Shown here: positions 46,747-57,989 of the stretch, one piece after another | How positions within the stretch are numbered: position 1 is the first letter of the stretch | How the letters are laid out: every line of letters starts with the position of its first letter | Assembly: GCF_040802235.1 (NCBI RefSeq) | Contig: NC_133167.1 | Location: 1,069,001-1,133,000 of the forward strand | Direction: 5' to 3' | DNA length: 64,000 nt | From: Manis javanica | Lineage: Eukaryota; Chordata; Mammalia; Pholidota; Manidae | Translations under genes and position numbers: made by a program | The notes under the pieces: generated by a model | What the model was told of the DNA's origin: nothing | Seen by the model: only the letters and a program-made list of their open reading frames with translations | The model's database searches: none

Positions 46747-46980
46747 CCAGGGTGAAGGCAGGCGCAGGGGTGACCCAGGGTGAAGGCAAGCACAGGGGTG
46801 ACCCAGGGTGAAGGCAGGTGCAGGGGTGACCCAGGGTGAATGGAGGCTTGGGGGCGAATGCAGGTTTGTGGGGGTGACCCAGGGTGAGGGCAGGTGCATG
46901 GGTGACCCAGGGTGAATGGAGGCTTGGGGGCGAATGCAGGTTTGTGGGGGTGACCCAGGGTGAAGGCAGGTGCCGGGGGT
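46747..46980. repeat. About 28-bp minisatellite with a 76-bp higher-order unit
   Basis: Units built on GGTGACCCAGGGTGAAGGCA, about 28 bp long. The right half forms a higher-order repeat of 76 bp (46,825-46,900 and 46,901-46,976) in which a GAATGGAGGCTTGGGGGCGA variant alternates with the basic unit. Frames remain open across it by chance. Confidence 0.92.
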
Positions 46981-48684
46981 GGGGGGCGCAGAGGCTTCAT
47001 GGAGGAGAGGCTGGCTTGGGAAGGCAGGGGCAGAAGGCAGACAGCACAATGGGTGTGCCAGGCCAGCAAGGGCACCACTGCTAGAGGCCAAGAGCCCAGC
47101 TGGAGGGCAGACCTAGTGGTGGGGGCCCCAGGAGGCATCCTAGCAGAGCTGGTTCAGGGGCCCAGTGAGCAAGAGGAAGGGGCAGGGGCTCCAAGTGGGG
47201 GCCATGTAGATGGGGTTCTCACCTGGGCACACCGGCCTGAAAGGAGTGTGAGCTCGGGAGGGAAGGAATGGCACCTTCTTGCATGAGCTCTGACTGAGTT
47301 GGCACTTTCTTTTGTTGTGAGCGTGGGTGCAAAGTGACAGCGAGGCCCAGCAAGGCCCAAATGAGGCCACGGAAACTGCTGTCGCACAGCAGTGGACGCA
47401 TGGCACATTGGTCAGGCCCAGGGCCACTGAGCCTGCTGAGGTCAGCTTCCTGCATGATGCGTTAGGGAAAAGCATGCAGACCCACCGCGAAGACTGGTCT
47501 TCTGGGTGCTTGCTGACCATCTCAGTGCCGCGTGTTCCCTCTGAGAGCCCCTGCACCCCACGGAGAAGGGCCATGTGTCTCCCAGGCTGGCGCAGGGCCA
47601 TGGTGCACGGGTGAGGTGTAACCGCTGACCTGCAGGTGGGAAGAGGAAGCTCCTTGGGGACCGAGGGAGAGTCCCGAGGAAGAGCTGAGGCCCAGGGGTG
47701 GAGGCCACGCCCTTGCCCACACCCACGGCTGGCTGTCGGCAGCGCCCAGCAGGGGCTGTTTTTAGCCCTGCTCTAGGCAGGCTGTAGCGGGGGCCAGGCA
47801 GGCGTGGGGGACTTCCGAAAGTCATGCCAGGCTCACGGGAGCTCGGCTCCAATGCGAGGACCAGCCCTTAGCTGGGGCTGGGGGGGTTGATGGGGATGAG
47901 GGTGGCCTGCCTGATCCTGAGGCTGACACTCCATCAGCCCCACTCCCCCTGCCTTCTCAGAGCTGGTCCTCAGGAGCAAGCCTTTTGGGGGGCATGCCAG
48001 GGCCTGAGGTTGACGGTTGTACATTTACTATAACCACAGACTGGGGTGCAGGAGGGGCGTGGGGTCCCTGTAACCTGAGGGAGTAGCCAGATCCGCCTCC
48101 GCCTGCCGGGCATCCTGCAGCCCCACCACCTCCTTTCCCTTCAGTTCCCTCTGCTCTGAGGCTGGTGGGACCCACAGGTGGGCTCACAGGTGACAGACTG
48201 AAAGCAAACCAAACCATGGAGCTCTTGGGGGGCTTCAGGGCCACATGGAACTCCCTTGTGTGTTAGGGGATTCAAAAGCATTTTGTGTTTATGGGTGGCA
48301 TCCAGTGTGACATTTTTTTCTGGCTGGAGGATTTGGTGTTTGTTTCAGGGGTCTGGATGGACATACCAGAGCAAAAATCATGGCCCTGCCCATACAGGGG
48401 TGCAGAAGGCTGCACCCCGAGAGGCCTGTGTCCTGTGGGTGTAAGGCCAGGCACATTAGGTAGTGACCCACACCCTGCTTGGCCGCAGCAGCCCACAGCT
48501 TGCCCGGCATCCCCTGCTGCTCTTGGTGCACACGGCTCTGCACTGCAGGAGAGACCAGGCGGTCTGTGGTAGGGAGGCCGCTGGACCCTGCCAGGGGTCA
48601 CTTCCTTCAGAGGCCAACACGTGGCCATGTGCCCAGCTGCGTGCATGCTCTCAGAGTTCACCCACAGAGGCGTTGGTGTAGGAC
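46981..48684. other. GC-rich DNA, no gene seen
   Basis: Single-copy GC-rich DNA with a moderate-GC patch at about 48,200-48,330. No supported exon. Confidence 0.42.
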
Positions 48685-48785
48685 AGTCCCGGACGGAGGA
48701 CCGGCTCTGCCACTTCTCCGTGTGACCTCGGGCAGGTCATTTACTGCCCCTGGGGCTCAGCTTCCTCTCCTGGGCCAGGAGGCTC
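48685..48785 (+). mobile_element. MIR SINE, sense
   Basis: ACCGGCTCTGCCACTTCTCC near 48,700, TGTGACCTCGGGCAGGTCAT near 48,721 and GGGCTCAGCTTCCTCTCCTG near 48,753 follow the MIR CORE in sense. This is one of the clearest MIR copies in the window. Confidence 0.82.
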
Positions 48786-48929
48786 AAGATGGTGCGCCCT
48801 GCACCCACCGAGCAGGGCACCGAGCAAGCACATCACAGGGCCAGGGTGGGAAGCCTGCTGGCGGGCAGTGCCTGGTCCCAGGCAGACCCTCTGCCATCTC
48901 ATCGCCAGGTGACAGGGTGCGGCCCGTGG

Positions 48930-49540
48930 GCACAGCCACTGTGGGCGGATGCCACGGCAGGTGCTCCGCGCGGGCGGGGGCAGCCGTGGAATGGGGGCGC
49001 CCGTCGGGGCCGCTTCTGCTCCAGCAGGACGCCGAGCCTGTCGGTGGCAGAGGAAGACTAGCATCTCCACAACGGGCTTCTGTCACCGGCCACCGAACAA
49101 AAGCTTCCCTTTCCCGCCCCTGCGGCCCTGCGACCACAGAGTCCGCATTGTTAAGGGCGACGGATGCCGGCCGCTGCCGCGCGCCGCCTTCCCCACCAGG
49201 GCGCCGGGCCCACCCCCCGCCCGGGCTGGCGCCGCCCCCGGCACACTCGCTGCAGCAGACCCGCCAGCCGGGGGCGCGGCCTTGGCCCCGCTTTATTCCC
49301 GAGGCTGCGGCCGCCGCCGCCCCCGGGCGCTTTCCGGAGCTCGCGCGCCCCCTGCTGCGGGAGGCGCCCGGGCGCCCGGCCTCCGAGCCGCGGTCGGGGT
49401 GCGTGGGGGGGCCGGTCTGCGGGTCACACCCCGAGGGCGCGGCCTGCGGGGCCGCGTGGGACCCCAAGACAGATTCTGCCCCCGCCGCCCTCGCGCACGC
49501 AGCTCCGCTCGGGGGCAGCGTCTGGCTCTGACTCAGGGCT
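48930..49540. promoter_or_regulatory. CpG island (candidate promoter, orientation unknown)
   Basis: CpG dinucleotides, depleted elsewhere, become dense here, with stretches such as GCGGCCGCCGCCGCCCCCGG (about 49,307-49,326), GC-box-like GGGCGGGGG (about 48,972), and an ETS-type TTTCCGGA (49,331-49,338). CpG preservation suggests an unmethylated germline promoter. Large overlapping frames on both strands (up to 350 codons plus, 296 minus) are by-products of GC-richness. I could not recognise a first exon, splice donor or protein, so the gene served, if any, and its strand are unknown. It could also be an intragenic or orphan island. Confidence 0.75.
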
Positions 49541-51039
49541 GCCCGCGGTGCTGCGAGGTCAGCCCAGAGGGGGCTGTTCAGGGAGCGGGGCAGATGGGAC
49601 ACGGTGCCTCCCTCCGGGCCTCCCTGCGCCCCCCTTCCCGCGGCCTTGGCGGAGCCCCACCCACCCTCAGGCACCGCCCGTCTCTGCCCCTCTGACCCCC
49701 TTTCTTGGCGGATGTGCTGGAAGCAGCGTTCATTCCCACGCAGGACAAGCGACTGCAGGGTGTGTGCAGAAGCCGCCGGAGAAGGAAGCTATGGGACAGC
49801 TGGGGTCCTGGCACCTGCGGGCAGAGGCCTGGCTCACCTGCTGGATGGGCATCGCTCCCAGGGCTTCACCTTCATGCAGCTGCTGCCACACAGTCCTGGG
49901 CAGGTGGCACCCAGGAAAGAGGCACTGGGCTCGGCTAATGACGTGTTCCAAGGGTGGCTTGAGCTCCTGCGGGGCAGGGCTCCTGGTCTGGTCTGCCCAG
50001 TGGTGTCTGGCAGGGAACACACTTGCCAGTTGTACACTGGCTGGCTGGCCAGCTTGCGGGTCCGCAGAGCTGGGGTCTCCATCCCACGCCCTTGGCTGGT
50101 CTCTTGCTCCGTCCCAGTGAGCGGCCTGACTTCCCAGTCATCCTTCGCTGAGGGAGGCTGCCTGCTGGCTGGCCAGTGGGTAACAGAGACCATCTGGGAG
50201 TGGCGTGAGTGTGCTGGCCGCGCCGGTTCTCACACGGCTTGGAAGTAACAGGGGATCAGACCATGTGGCTCCAAGGTCTGCAGGCCAGGGAGGCCACACC
50301 CCTCTGTCCCTTCCCTTCCTGAAGGCCAAGGCCTCCCCTCCAGCTTTGCAGGCCTCCTTGCTGGGTGAGAGGCGGAGCGGCCCTGTGGGGTTTGGGACCA
50401 GGAGGCTCATGCACAGAGACGGGCCCCCTTCCTGGGACGTCAGACCTCTGCCTTTGGGGCCTGTGCTGGCAGCTAACAGGCACCCCGCCATGGCTCTGTG
50501 TCCAGTCCCCACCCCCGAGCAGAGCATGGCCTCCCCTCAGCTCCCCCCACACTGTCCGGAGGGGTCCTGCACCGTTTCCATGGAGAGCTCACTGCCTTCC
50601 TTCTGGTCCGTCTCCCACTGTCTGCCGTGAGCTGAGCCCCATCAGTCCCCACACCTCACAGCGCTCAGCAAGGGGTGCGGCCTGGCCCCTCCCAAGGCTC
50701 CCTCCTCTCCCCGGCTCCACTGCTGAGGAAGGCAGCTGCTCCCCGTGGCTCACGCCATCTGCTGAGCCTCCGCCCCACCCGACGCCTGCTCGCTCTGCTC
50801 CCCGCAGCTCCTCCCCGGACCCTGTGGGGCCCACCCCCAGCCTTCCTCTGCACCCCAACTCCTCCTGTGCCCCAAGTGGCCCACAGCCCTGAGAATGCCT
50901 GGCACACCGCCTCCCTCCCAGGGCCTGGCCCCTAGCCTCGGGGCTCTCCTGCGTCTGCCCCCTCTCCGGCCCTGGACCCGCTGCGGCCTAGGAGAGCCCC
51001 TCCTGACACGTGGCTCCCTCTGCTTGCTGGCTGTTCCGT
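49541..51039. other. GC-rich DNA, no supported gene
   Basis: No exon can be supported. Open frames extending from the CpG island (to 50,120 on plus) have no recognisable domain. Confidence 0.4.
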
Positions 51040-51330
51040 CCATCAGCTGCCTGCTGTCACGCTTCCTCCGGGGCCGCCAGAGCCTGTCACATCGGCCTGC
51101 CCATATTCCGTCATCCTTGTTTCACTCTTCTTCCCACAAGGCCATTCCTTGGATCTTTCCAGCTGTTTGCCTGGAAAAACACACACCACCTGTTTCAGTG
51201 GCCTTCCCTGATGTCCTTCCTGCCATCGTCCTGGTCCCCCTGAGCTGGTGGCCTTCATGGCCACCCCGAGGAGCCAGCGACCCTCTTCTGGTGCAGTCAC
51301 ATACTGACCCTCCTCCCTCACGGCTCACTT
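51040..51330 (+). mobile_element. Possible LINE-2 fragment, sense
   Basis: The order TTCTTCCCACAAGGCCATTC (about 51,128) then CAGTGGCCTTCCCTGATGTC (about 51,196) resembles the L2 3' region ('tcagagaggccttccctgacc'). Strongly diverged. Confidence 0.33.
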
Positions 51331-51964
51331 TGCCGTCTAAGACACAGGAAGGTGCCGTCTTTGGGGGGGCCCAATCCTATGCCTGTACCGCCGCTGCAGG
51401 GGGTGTAGGATGGAGGAAGATGTGTTAACATCCTTGCCTATTAGCCACAGGTGTTTATTTAGTAAGAAATAAAATGCCACAGGTCAGTGTAGGTTGTTAC
51501 ATGCTGTCAAAGCCATCTCTGTCCTTGTTTCTGTGTGCCTGTGTGGGACCGTCTAGGTCTAGAAGGTGGCTGGGTCCACTTCCCCACGTCCTCACCACCA
51601 TTTCACAGACACTAGAGGTGAGGTATGCTGAGGGATGCCTGAAAACCAGGCTAGAAAATCACCCACCAGTTTAGAGATGCAACGTGCATTCTTATCTCTG
51701 CCTGGACTCTGGGAAGAAAGTGTCTCCTGAAGGATCAGCCCCCAGGCCTGTTCCTTGAACATTTTGGGGGATGTAGGTTTGTACCATGTGGAGTTCTAAG
51801 CCAGGGTTAACGTTTAATTAGTCCCTGCCCAGTGCTGGGTGTCTGGAATAAACAAAAGCAAAATTATGCCTGAGGCCTGTTCCAGCACTGGGTCCTAAGG
51901 CTTCTCAGTGTGTGTGTGTAGGTGGACCTTCTGAATGTGAGTTCAGCAGTCAGTGTTTACCCAA
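51331..51964. other. Mixed-composition DNA, nothing recognised
   Basis: No exon or clear repeat. A short GTGTGTGTGT run at about 51,909. Confidence 0.38.
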
Positions 51965-52190
51965 ACTGGGAGGATCAGAGACCCCAAGGGCTTTGTGTAC
52001 TAAAAAACCTGAAAGTAAATATAAAATAAGTGAATAAATTGAAATCTTAAGTAAAGAACAGGTTTGAAAAAGAACAAAAACAAACTTCTAGAAAGGACTT
52101 TATAGGTAGTGGGGTTTAATCTTCATAGAACAGTTAAAAACCAACTTAGATTCAGCTGAAGAGAGAATCAATGAACTAGAAGATAGAAGC
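51965..52190 (+). mobile_element. Probable L1 fragment (ORF1/5' region), sense
   Basis: A-rich sequence with GAATCAATGAACTAGAAGAT near 52,166, as in L1 ORF1, directly abutting the MLT1-type LTR piece. Confidence 0.45.
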
Positions 52191-52375
52191 TATAGGCTGA
52201 GCTGTAACTCCGCAAATCCCTCTGTTGAAGTTTTAACTCCCAGTACTTCAGAATGTGACTGCCTTTGTATACAGGGTCTTTAAAAAGACAATTAAGTGGA
52301 AGTGGGGTCATTTGGGGTGGCCCTAATCCAATTAGGTGTCCTTATTAGAAGAGGACATTAGGACATAGACAGGCA
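52191..52375 (+). mobile_element. MaLR LTR (MLT1-type), 5' part, sense
   Basis: CTCTGTTGAAGTTTTAACTC near 52,221, TACTTCAGAATGTGACTGCC near 52,244, TGGCCCTAATCCAATTAGGT near 52,318 and CCTTATTAGAAGAGGACATT near 52,340 match an MLT1-type LTR in order. The right half is missing. Confidence 0.72.
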
Positions 52376-52524
52376 CTGGGACGCCCTGCCCCCATGGGGC
52401 CTGAGCTGCAAGCTGGGCTGGGAGGCACGTGTGGCCTTGGCTGAGCCCCTGAGGTGGCCCCCAGAGGGCCCCTCCCACTCCTGCAGACGACAGGGCCTTG
52501 GCGATGCTTTCCCAAGTCCTCATC

Positions 52525-52620
52525 TTACAGTGTCATTTATTCATTCACTCATTTACATATTAATTCAGCAAACATTTACTGAGCACCTACTGTATACCAA
52601 GCTCTGTCTGAGGCAGACCC
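52525..52620 (-). mobile_element. LINE-2 3' end, antisense
   Basis: TTTATTCATTCACTCATTTA near 52,536, then TTCAGCAAACATTTACTGAG near 52,563 and CACCTACTGTATACCAAGCT near 52,584, are the antisense of the L2 3' terminus with its tandem TGAATGAA tail. Confidence 0.75.
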
Positions 52621-53279
52621 CCGAAAGGCGACAGGGCCATCTGGCTGAAGCTGGGAGAGCGGTGCCCTGGACGCTTTGGGACCCCGAGGGGGTGCCTAAC
52701 TTGTTGGGGCTCTTGGAAGCCCTGACAGAGACGTTGCTTGAACTGCACTTACAGACCAGACTAGGAGGTGCGAGCACGGCAGGCTGGGGTGCGGGACGCA
52801 GGAAGGCTCCAGGCGGGGTGGCTGCCACCAGAGGTGGGTGGGGCTGCGTCGCAGAGGAGGGTGGGTGCTGGGGTGGAGCTCCGCCCTGGCCGCAGCAGGA
52901 CTGCTGGGTGAGTCGCCCCTGACAGGGATCAGGGGGTCAAAGAAGTAACTGGAGAAAATTTCCAGAACTGAAGAGTGGAGGCTTCCTGATTAAAGGCCTC
53001 TGGATGCCCAGCAGTGGGGGTGGCGGGGGTGGTGGGCTGGGGTGTCTGTGTGAAGGCACAGGGCCTGGGGCTTTCCTCAGGCCTCAGGTCCCATCCCTCT
53101 CCTCCTTCCCCCAGCCAACGCCCCAGCCTCACCGGCATCACACACTGGCCTGGGCCACCCGACGGGGCCCAAGTGCATCCCCAGGGGCTCTTACCAGCCC
53201 AAGATGCTGCTCTCTGCTGGGACCATGCACATGGCCTGGATACCCCCAGGGAAAAGAAACCAGCTTTCTGCCTCGCACC
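52621..53279. other. GC-rich DNA, nothing recognised
   Basis: May include more antisense L2 for another 100 bp; otherwise featureless. A GGTGGCGGGGGTGGTGGGCT-type G-rich stretch lies at about 53,018-53,040. Confidence 0.38.
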
Positions 53280-53985
53280 CTCCGGGGCAGTTACAATCAG
53301 AACATCAGATAAAACCAGTGTTGGTGAGGATCGGGATCCCCAGGCACTGCTGGGGGACCTAGAATGGCACCAGCACCATGGAAAGTAACCTGAGCTCTGC
53401 TGAAACAAGTGGGCACAGAGGTACCTGGGCCCCGGCCACACCACCTGTACTGGCCCAAGAGAAGGGAAGACACAGGTGAGTGGGAAACACAGCGAATGCT
53501 CACAGCAGCGTTACTCGCGGCAGCTGAAAGGTGGGAGGCACTGAATGTCCATCAGCTGAGGCAGGTGTGGGCACACGTCCGTACAGGGGAGCCCTACTCA
53601 GCAACAAGAGAGAAGCGCTGATTCACGCTGTGACACAGACAGACCTTAAAAACAGGACGCTCAGCAAGAAAAGCCAGACACAAACGGTGGGCTGAATGAG
53701 AATATGCAGTGGTGTTTTCTGTTTATGTGAAATGTTCAGCGCCAGGAAATCTGTGCCTGGACAGAGGATAGGTGCTGGCTGCTCCAGGCTGGGTGGGTGG
53801 GGCACGGGGGTGGCAGCTGAAGCCTAGGTTTCTCTGTGAGATGGGGAAAATGTCCTAACATTGGCAGTGGTGATGGTCGCCCACGTCGGCACATGTACTA
53901 AAAGCTGTTGAACAGCACACGATAAATGGGTGAATTATATGGCTGTGAATTACATCTCAATAAATCTGTTACAAAAAAGCAAAAC
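53280..53985 (+). mobile_element. L1M LINE-1 3' end, sense, GC-drifted
   Basis: ORF2 tail to 3'UTR: AGTGTTGGTGAGGATCGGGA near 53,318, CACAGCAGCGTTACTCGCGG near 53,501, CATCAGCTGAGGCAGGTGTG near 53,551, AAAAGCCAGACACAAACGGT near 53,669, and AATTACATCTCAATAAATCT near 53,949, ending in an A-rich tail at about 53,970-53,985. The conserved 3' end shows that this copy reaches the element terminus. Confidence 0.85.
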
Positions 53986-55092
53986 GAAATAGCTATACCA
54001 AAAGCAGGGCATAGGACCAGACCTCCAGGACTGATGGGTGAGCAGGTGGTGGGTGCTTTGCCTTCATTCATGCCTGGGGTGGAGGCTGGGATGTGGGCCG
54101 CCCGGTCCCCCACGACCCTTCTGGGGTGAGGTAGGGATGGGGTCGGGGTCCAGGCTCAGCCTGGCTGTCTGCTCCCCACACTCTCCCCAGAACCAGGACA
54201 TCTCCGTTAGCCTGCACACAGAGGGGCATGGACCAGTGATTATTTCCCATATGTCACCCCGATGTGGTTTTTTGAGCATTAAGGGAAAGGTACTGGTAAA
54301 CACCACTTATTTTTCTCCAGGACATTCAACCCAAGTGTGGATTTTGTTTATTTGCAGAGAGGGAGGCAGGAGGGGTCTCTGGGCAGCCAGGCAGCGATTG
54401 CAGGAGGAAAGCCCAGGCTAGAAGGTGCTGGAATATCTGAGTCCATGTCCAAGTCCCACAGAGGAGAGAGGGTGGCTGGGCCACCTGAGAATCTCTGGAA
54501 TGCCAGCCTTCCTGGCAGAAGGCAGAGGTCCTGGGACAAAGGCGGTGGGGGCGGGGTGGGCGAGGTGCTCAGCGCCTTCCACACGCCCTCATTCGCCCAG
54601 CAGTTCTGCTAAGGGGGGCCTCACACTCACTCAGCAGAAGTCCCATTGTTGAGTGAGTGAGTTGGGGGCCGCCCGCTTCGGTGGAGAGGAAACCGTCTTC
54701 AGGGTGAGGGACTCACCTGAAGTGCTGCAGCTGGTGAGGGCTGGGCAAAGACCTTAGAGCCCCGAACCACAGCTGTCTGCTGCAAACCACACCCCGTCCC
54801 ACAGGGACTGGGGCAGAGTGGGGTCCTGCAGGCTCACCGGGAGCCAGACGGCCTTCACTGGAGGCTGAGGCCTGTCTCAGCGGCGCTCTGCTTTTTCTGG
54901 ATTAAGAAAAACATCGAGCAAAAGTCTGTGCCTGATTCGTGCCCTGTCAGGTAGGACTTTCTGCGCGGGCTCCCCTGCAGGGAGGGCACAGCGTTTGTTT
55001 CCTTGGTGGGTTTTCTCGGTCCGCGGAGTGAACGCAGCTCCGGGCAGCTGTGTTAGCGTCACGGTGCTGAGAGGAAAGCTGGCTGCCAGCAC
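53986..55092. other. GC-rich DNA, no gene seen
   Basis: No exon or repeat recognised. Confidence 0.4.
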
Positions 55093-55244
55093 TCCCCACC
55101 CGGGCTGGGGGGCCCCAGAGGAGCCTGCCCTTGGCCCTGCAGCTCAGCTTTTATTTCAGGGGAAGAGGTCCCCACCCGGGCTGGGGGGCCCCAGAGGAGC
55201 CTGCCCTTGGCCCTGCAGCTCAGCTTTTATTTCAGGGGAAGAGG
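55093..55244. repeat. Perfect 76-bp tandem duplication
   Basis: Two adjacent 76-bp copies (55,093-55,168 and 55,169-55,244) that I read as base-for-base identical. Each contains CAGCTTTTATTTCAGGGGAA, which resembles a 3' splice acceptor. Lack of divergence indicates a recent duplication or ongoing homogenisation. Confidence 0.96.
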
Positions 55245-56699
55245 TGCTGATGCCCTTGGCCACCTGGTTTGGCTCTGGGGCCCCAGAACTTGGAAGTCCA
55301 TGTCCACTTGAAGAAAAAGGGAAATAACTACCAACTTTCCCAGGGGTGTTTTCTTTTAAACAGCAGGGTAGGGGTGAGTGCAAAGAGCAGGGCCTGGAAG
55401 TGCAGCCACTTGCCTCCCGCATGGCACCCCTACTCCCAGGCGGAAGCACACAGCACGGGGAGAGCCGCCCACCCCACAGCGCTGGCCTTGACTGCAGCTT
55501 TGGGACACCTACCTGACAGGTGCACCAAGTATTTGCCTGGGCAGAGAACGTGGGAAAGTGTCCTGAGTATCTTGGCTGCAGTGAGGGATCACTCCCTGCA
55601 GGAGGAACACCTCTACCGATGCTGCCCCCTCTGCGCCTGTGCCACACATCGCCAGTCAGTCCAGGGGCACTTCCCTTGCAGGTGGGAAAGCAGCCTCAGC
55701 CCAGCACACAGCACCTCCTACAGGCCGACACAGGGTGGTGCAGTATGAGACTGGTGGTTCTGGCTCTGCAAACAGGCAAAGTCGTGAGCACTTTTGCTAA
55801 GGGACATCTTGCAGGGCCTCAGCCTGCATCTCATTACCTGGAGGCCAAACCCCATGAGTCCTGGAACAGGGCCCCCGAGGACCTGCGCCCACTGCCCCAG
55901 CCTCTCCACGGGGGCATTGAAGGGGAGGGCTGGAAGCTGACAAGCAAGAGAGATCTGGTGCCTCCCTGCCCATGCCCTCCTGCAGACCCAGGGCGGCTCT
56001 GGGGGTCTGCGCTCTGCTCCCCCAGCCCATCAGCTGGGGGGGAACGAGGCAGGGTCTTGTTTGCACCCCTCACCCCCCACCCCCATGGCTGGCTCTGCGA
56101 GGGCAGTGAGGCCGGTGCTCCCGGTCCCTCTTCCCTGCCATGTCCCCCGTAGCACGCGAGGGGCAGGTGCATCTGGAAGCCTTGCTGCCCCCACCAGGTG
56201 GGGGCCTCCGCAGAGGGGCTGCTGACATCTCTCCTCTCAAACCACGCATATCTCCAGGGTCGGACGCTGTTCCCTCAGTACTTCCTGTGTTCTTAAAATC
56301 CAGTGGTTCTTCAGATGGTGTTGATGCCCCCGTGGGAATTCTGGCCCTTTCCTGAGGCCCTGAGGTGTCACAAGCTGCCCGAGAACAGACGCCCAGCCTA
56401 CTGAGTCTTACTGGCTCTTGATGGCCAGGCTCCTGCCTGCAGGGCCTCAGTACACAGACGGGTGACAGAAGAGGCGAACCCCTGCTGGACCCAGCCAGCT
56501 GTCCACGATCCCGCTGCGCAGGCGCCCCGGCCCTCCCTCCCATCCTCAGAGCCGTCCCTCAGGGCAGCGGCGCCTCGGTGGGGAGACGGCTCGGCTTGGA
56601 AGAGAGCAGATCTGGGGGAGAGGGATCCAGCCGCCTCCTGAGGGACGTGGACAAACGTGGTCCAGCCGTGGGCCGCCAACGCCGGGGCCAGGAGAGCTG
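55245..56699. other. GC-rich DNA, no gene seen
   Basis: No supported exon. Several overlapping frames, including 210 codons on plus (55,520-56,152), have no domain content. Confidence 0.4.
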
Positions 56700-57030
56700 T
56701 GGCATGGTGTGCGCTGGACTGAATGCTTCTCCTCAGCTGTGTGTGTGGAAGCCCCGGACTCCAGTGACAGCAAGGGGTGGGCCTCTGGGAGGTGATTAGG
56801 TTCTGATGACATGGGGAGGGGTCCGTGATGGGATCAGCGCCCTGGTAAGGAGGGAGGGGATCAGAGCCCTTCGCCCCGGGTGAGGACACAGCAAGGCGGT
56901 GGCAGCGGGCAAACCAGGGGGTGCTGCCAGCACCCCCAGCCTCCAGACTTAGACAAGTCCCCGTCTGTGTTTAGCCCCATCTGTGTTGTGTGGTCCCAAG
57001 CGACTGCCGCAGCACAGCAGGGAGCGGCAG
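56700..57030 (+). mobile_element. MaLR LTR (MLT1-type), sense, GC-drifted
   Basis: TGCGCTGGACTGAATGCTTC near 56,709, GTGGGCCTCTGGGAGGTGAT near 56,776, AGGACACAGCAAGGCGGTGG near 56,882 and CAGCCTCCAGACTTAGACAA near 56,937 follow an MLT1-type LTR in order, including the 'aggacacagcgagaaggc' and 'cagcctccagaactgtgag' landmarks. Confidence 0.65.
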
Positions 57031-57989
57031 CAGCCAGAGCTCCGGGCGGGTCCGAGGGCTGATGAGGACCCGAACTCCCCACGACCTCCTGCAGGGAGAG
57101 CTGCTTGCTCCCTTGGCTAAGGGCCCCCCACCATGGACTGCAGCCACACACTATCCCGGGAACAGGACCTGGGCCGTGGTGGGTGGGATGTGGGGTAGCT
57201 GCATGTGCCCAGGCACCAGGGCCATCTGGGAGGATGTGTGCTCAAGGCACTGCGGTCTCCACCCGGTTCTGCAGGGCCTCGGGGTGCGCACTTGCCAGCG
57301 CACTCCATCCTTCAGACCACAGGTTTGCAGCGGGAGTGGGCGATGGGGAGGACATTTTGCTTGCCTCCTCCTGGCCCCTGCCCCACCCAGGCCCCCGGTC
57401 CACACTGGGTGGGGGCTCCCTGTGCCCAGATCCCCTGCCCAGCATCCAGGCTTCCATCCCAGCTGGGATCCAGCTCCTCAGAGGCACCAGCTAACCCTGG
57501 CCCTGAACGATGGGGAAGTGGGTTTGCCCTGAGACCACAGTGAGCAGCAGGCGGGTGGTGGCTCCTGCCCCACCGGGCTTCCCCCTGCTGCATGGGTTTA
57601 CGTCTGGGCTGATGGAGATGGGGCGCCATGCCGTGCGGCTTGCTCCCATGCCAGCCCACAGCCTGTCCTCTGAGCCTCACCAGGTGGTCCAGAAGGCTGC
57701 CCGGCTGCCCTGCAAACCACCCTGAGGGCTCCAGCGCAGGCCCAGCTGGCTCCCTGCCGGGGACTTGTTCTCATGGCGTCCTTGCCCAAGGACGATGCTG
57801 CCTCCCCTCCATCAAGTGTGAGTCCCACCCGAGCAGTATCCTGCGCTCAGCACCCAGTGCGGAGGCCAAATGGGCGCCCCATCCCAAACTCACTGCCCTC
57901 CTGACAGCTCAGCGTGCGCAGCGGTGGGAGGACCGGGACTTGGTGGGACCTAAGGCAGGATGCCGGCCTGCCGGCTCCCCTGACAACCT
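57031..57989. other. GC-rich DNA, no gene seen
   Basis: No repeat or exon recognised. Confidence 0.4.

Noticed and set aside
48479-50120. 350-codon and 318-codon plus-strand frames and a 296-codon minus frame over the CpG island
   Set aside because: All three overlap in different frames on both strands, as expected for CpG-rich DNA; translations are Ala/Pro/Arg/Gly-rich without recognisable similarity.
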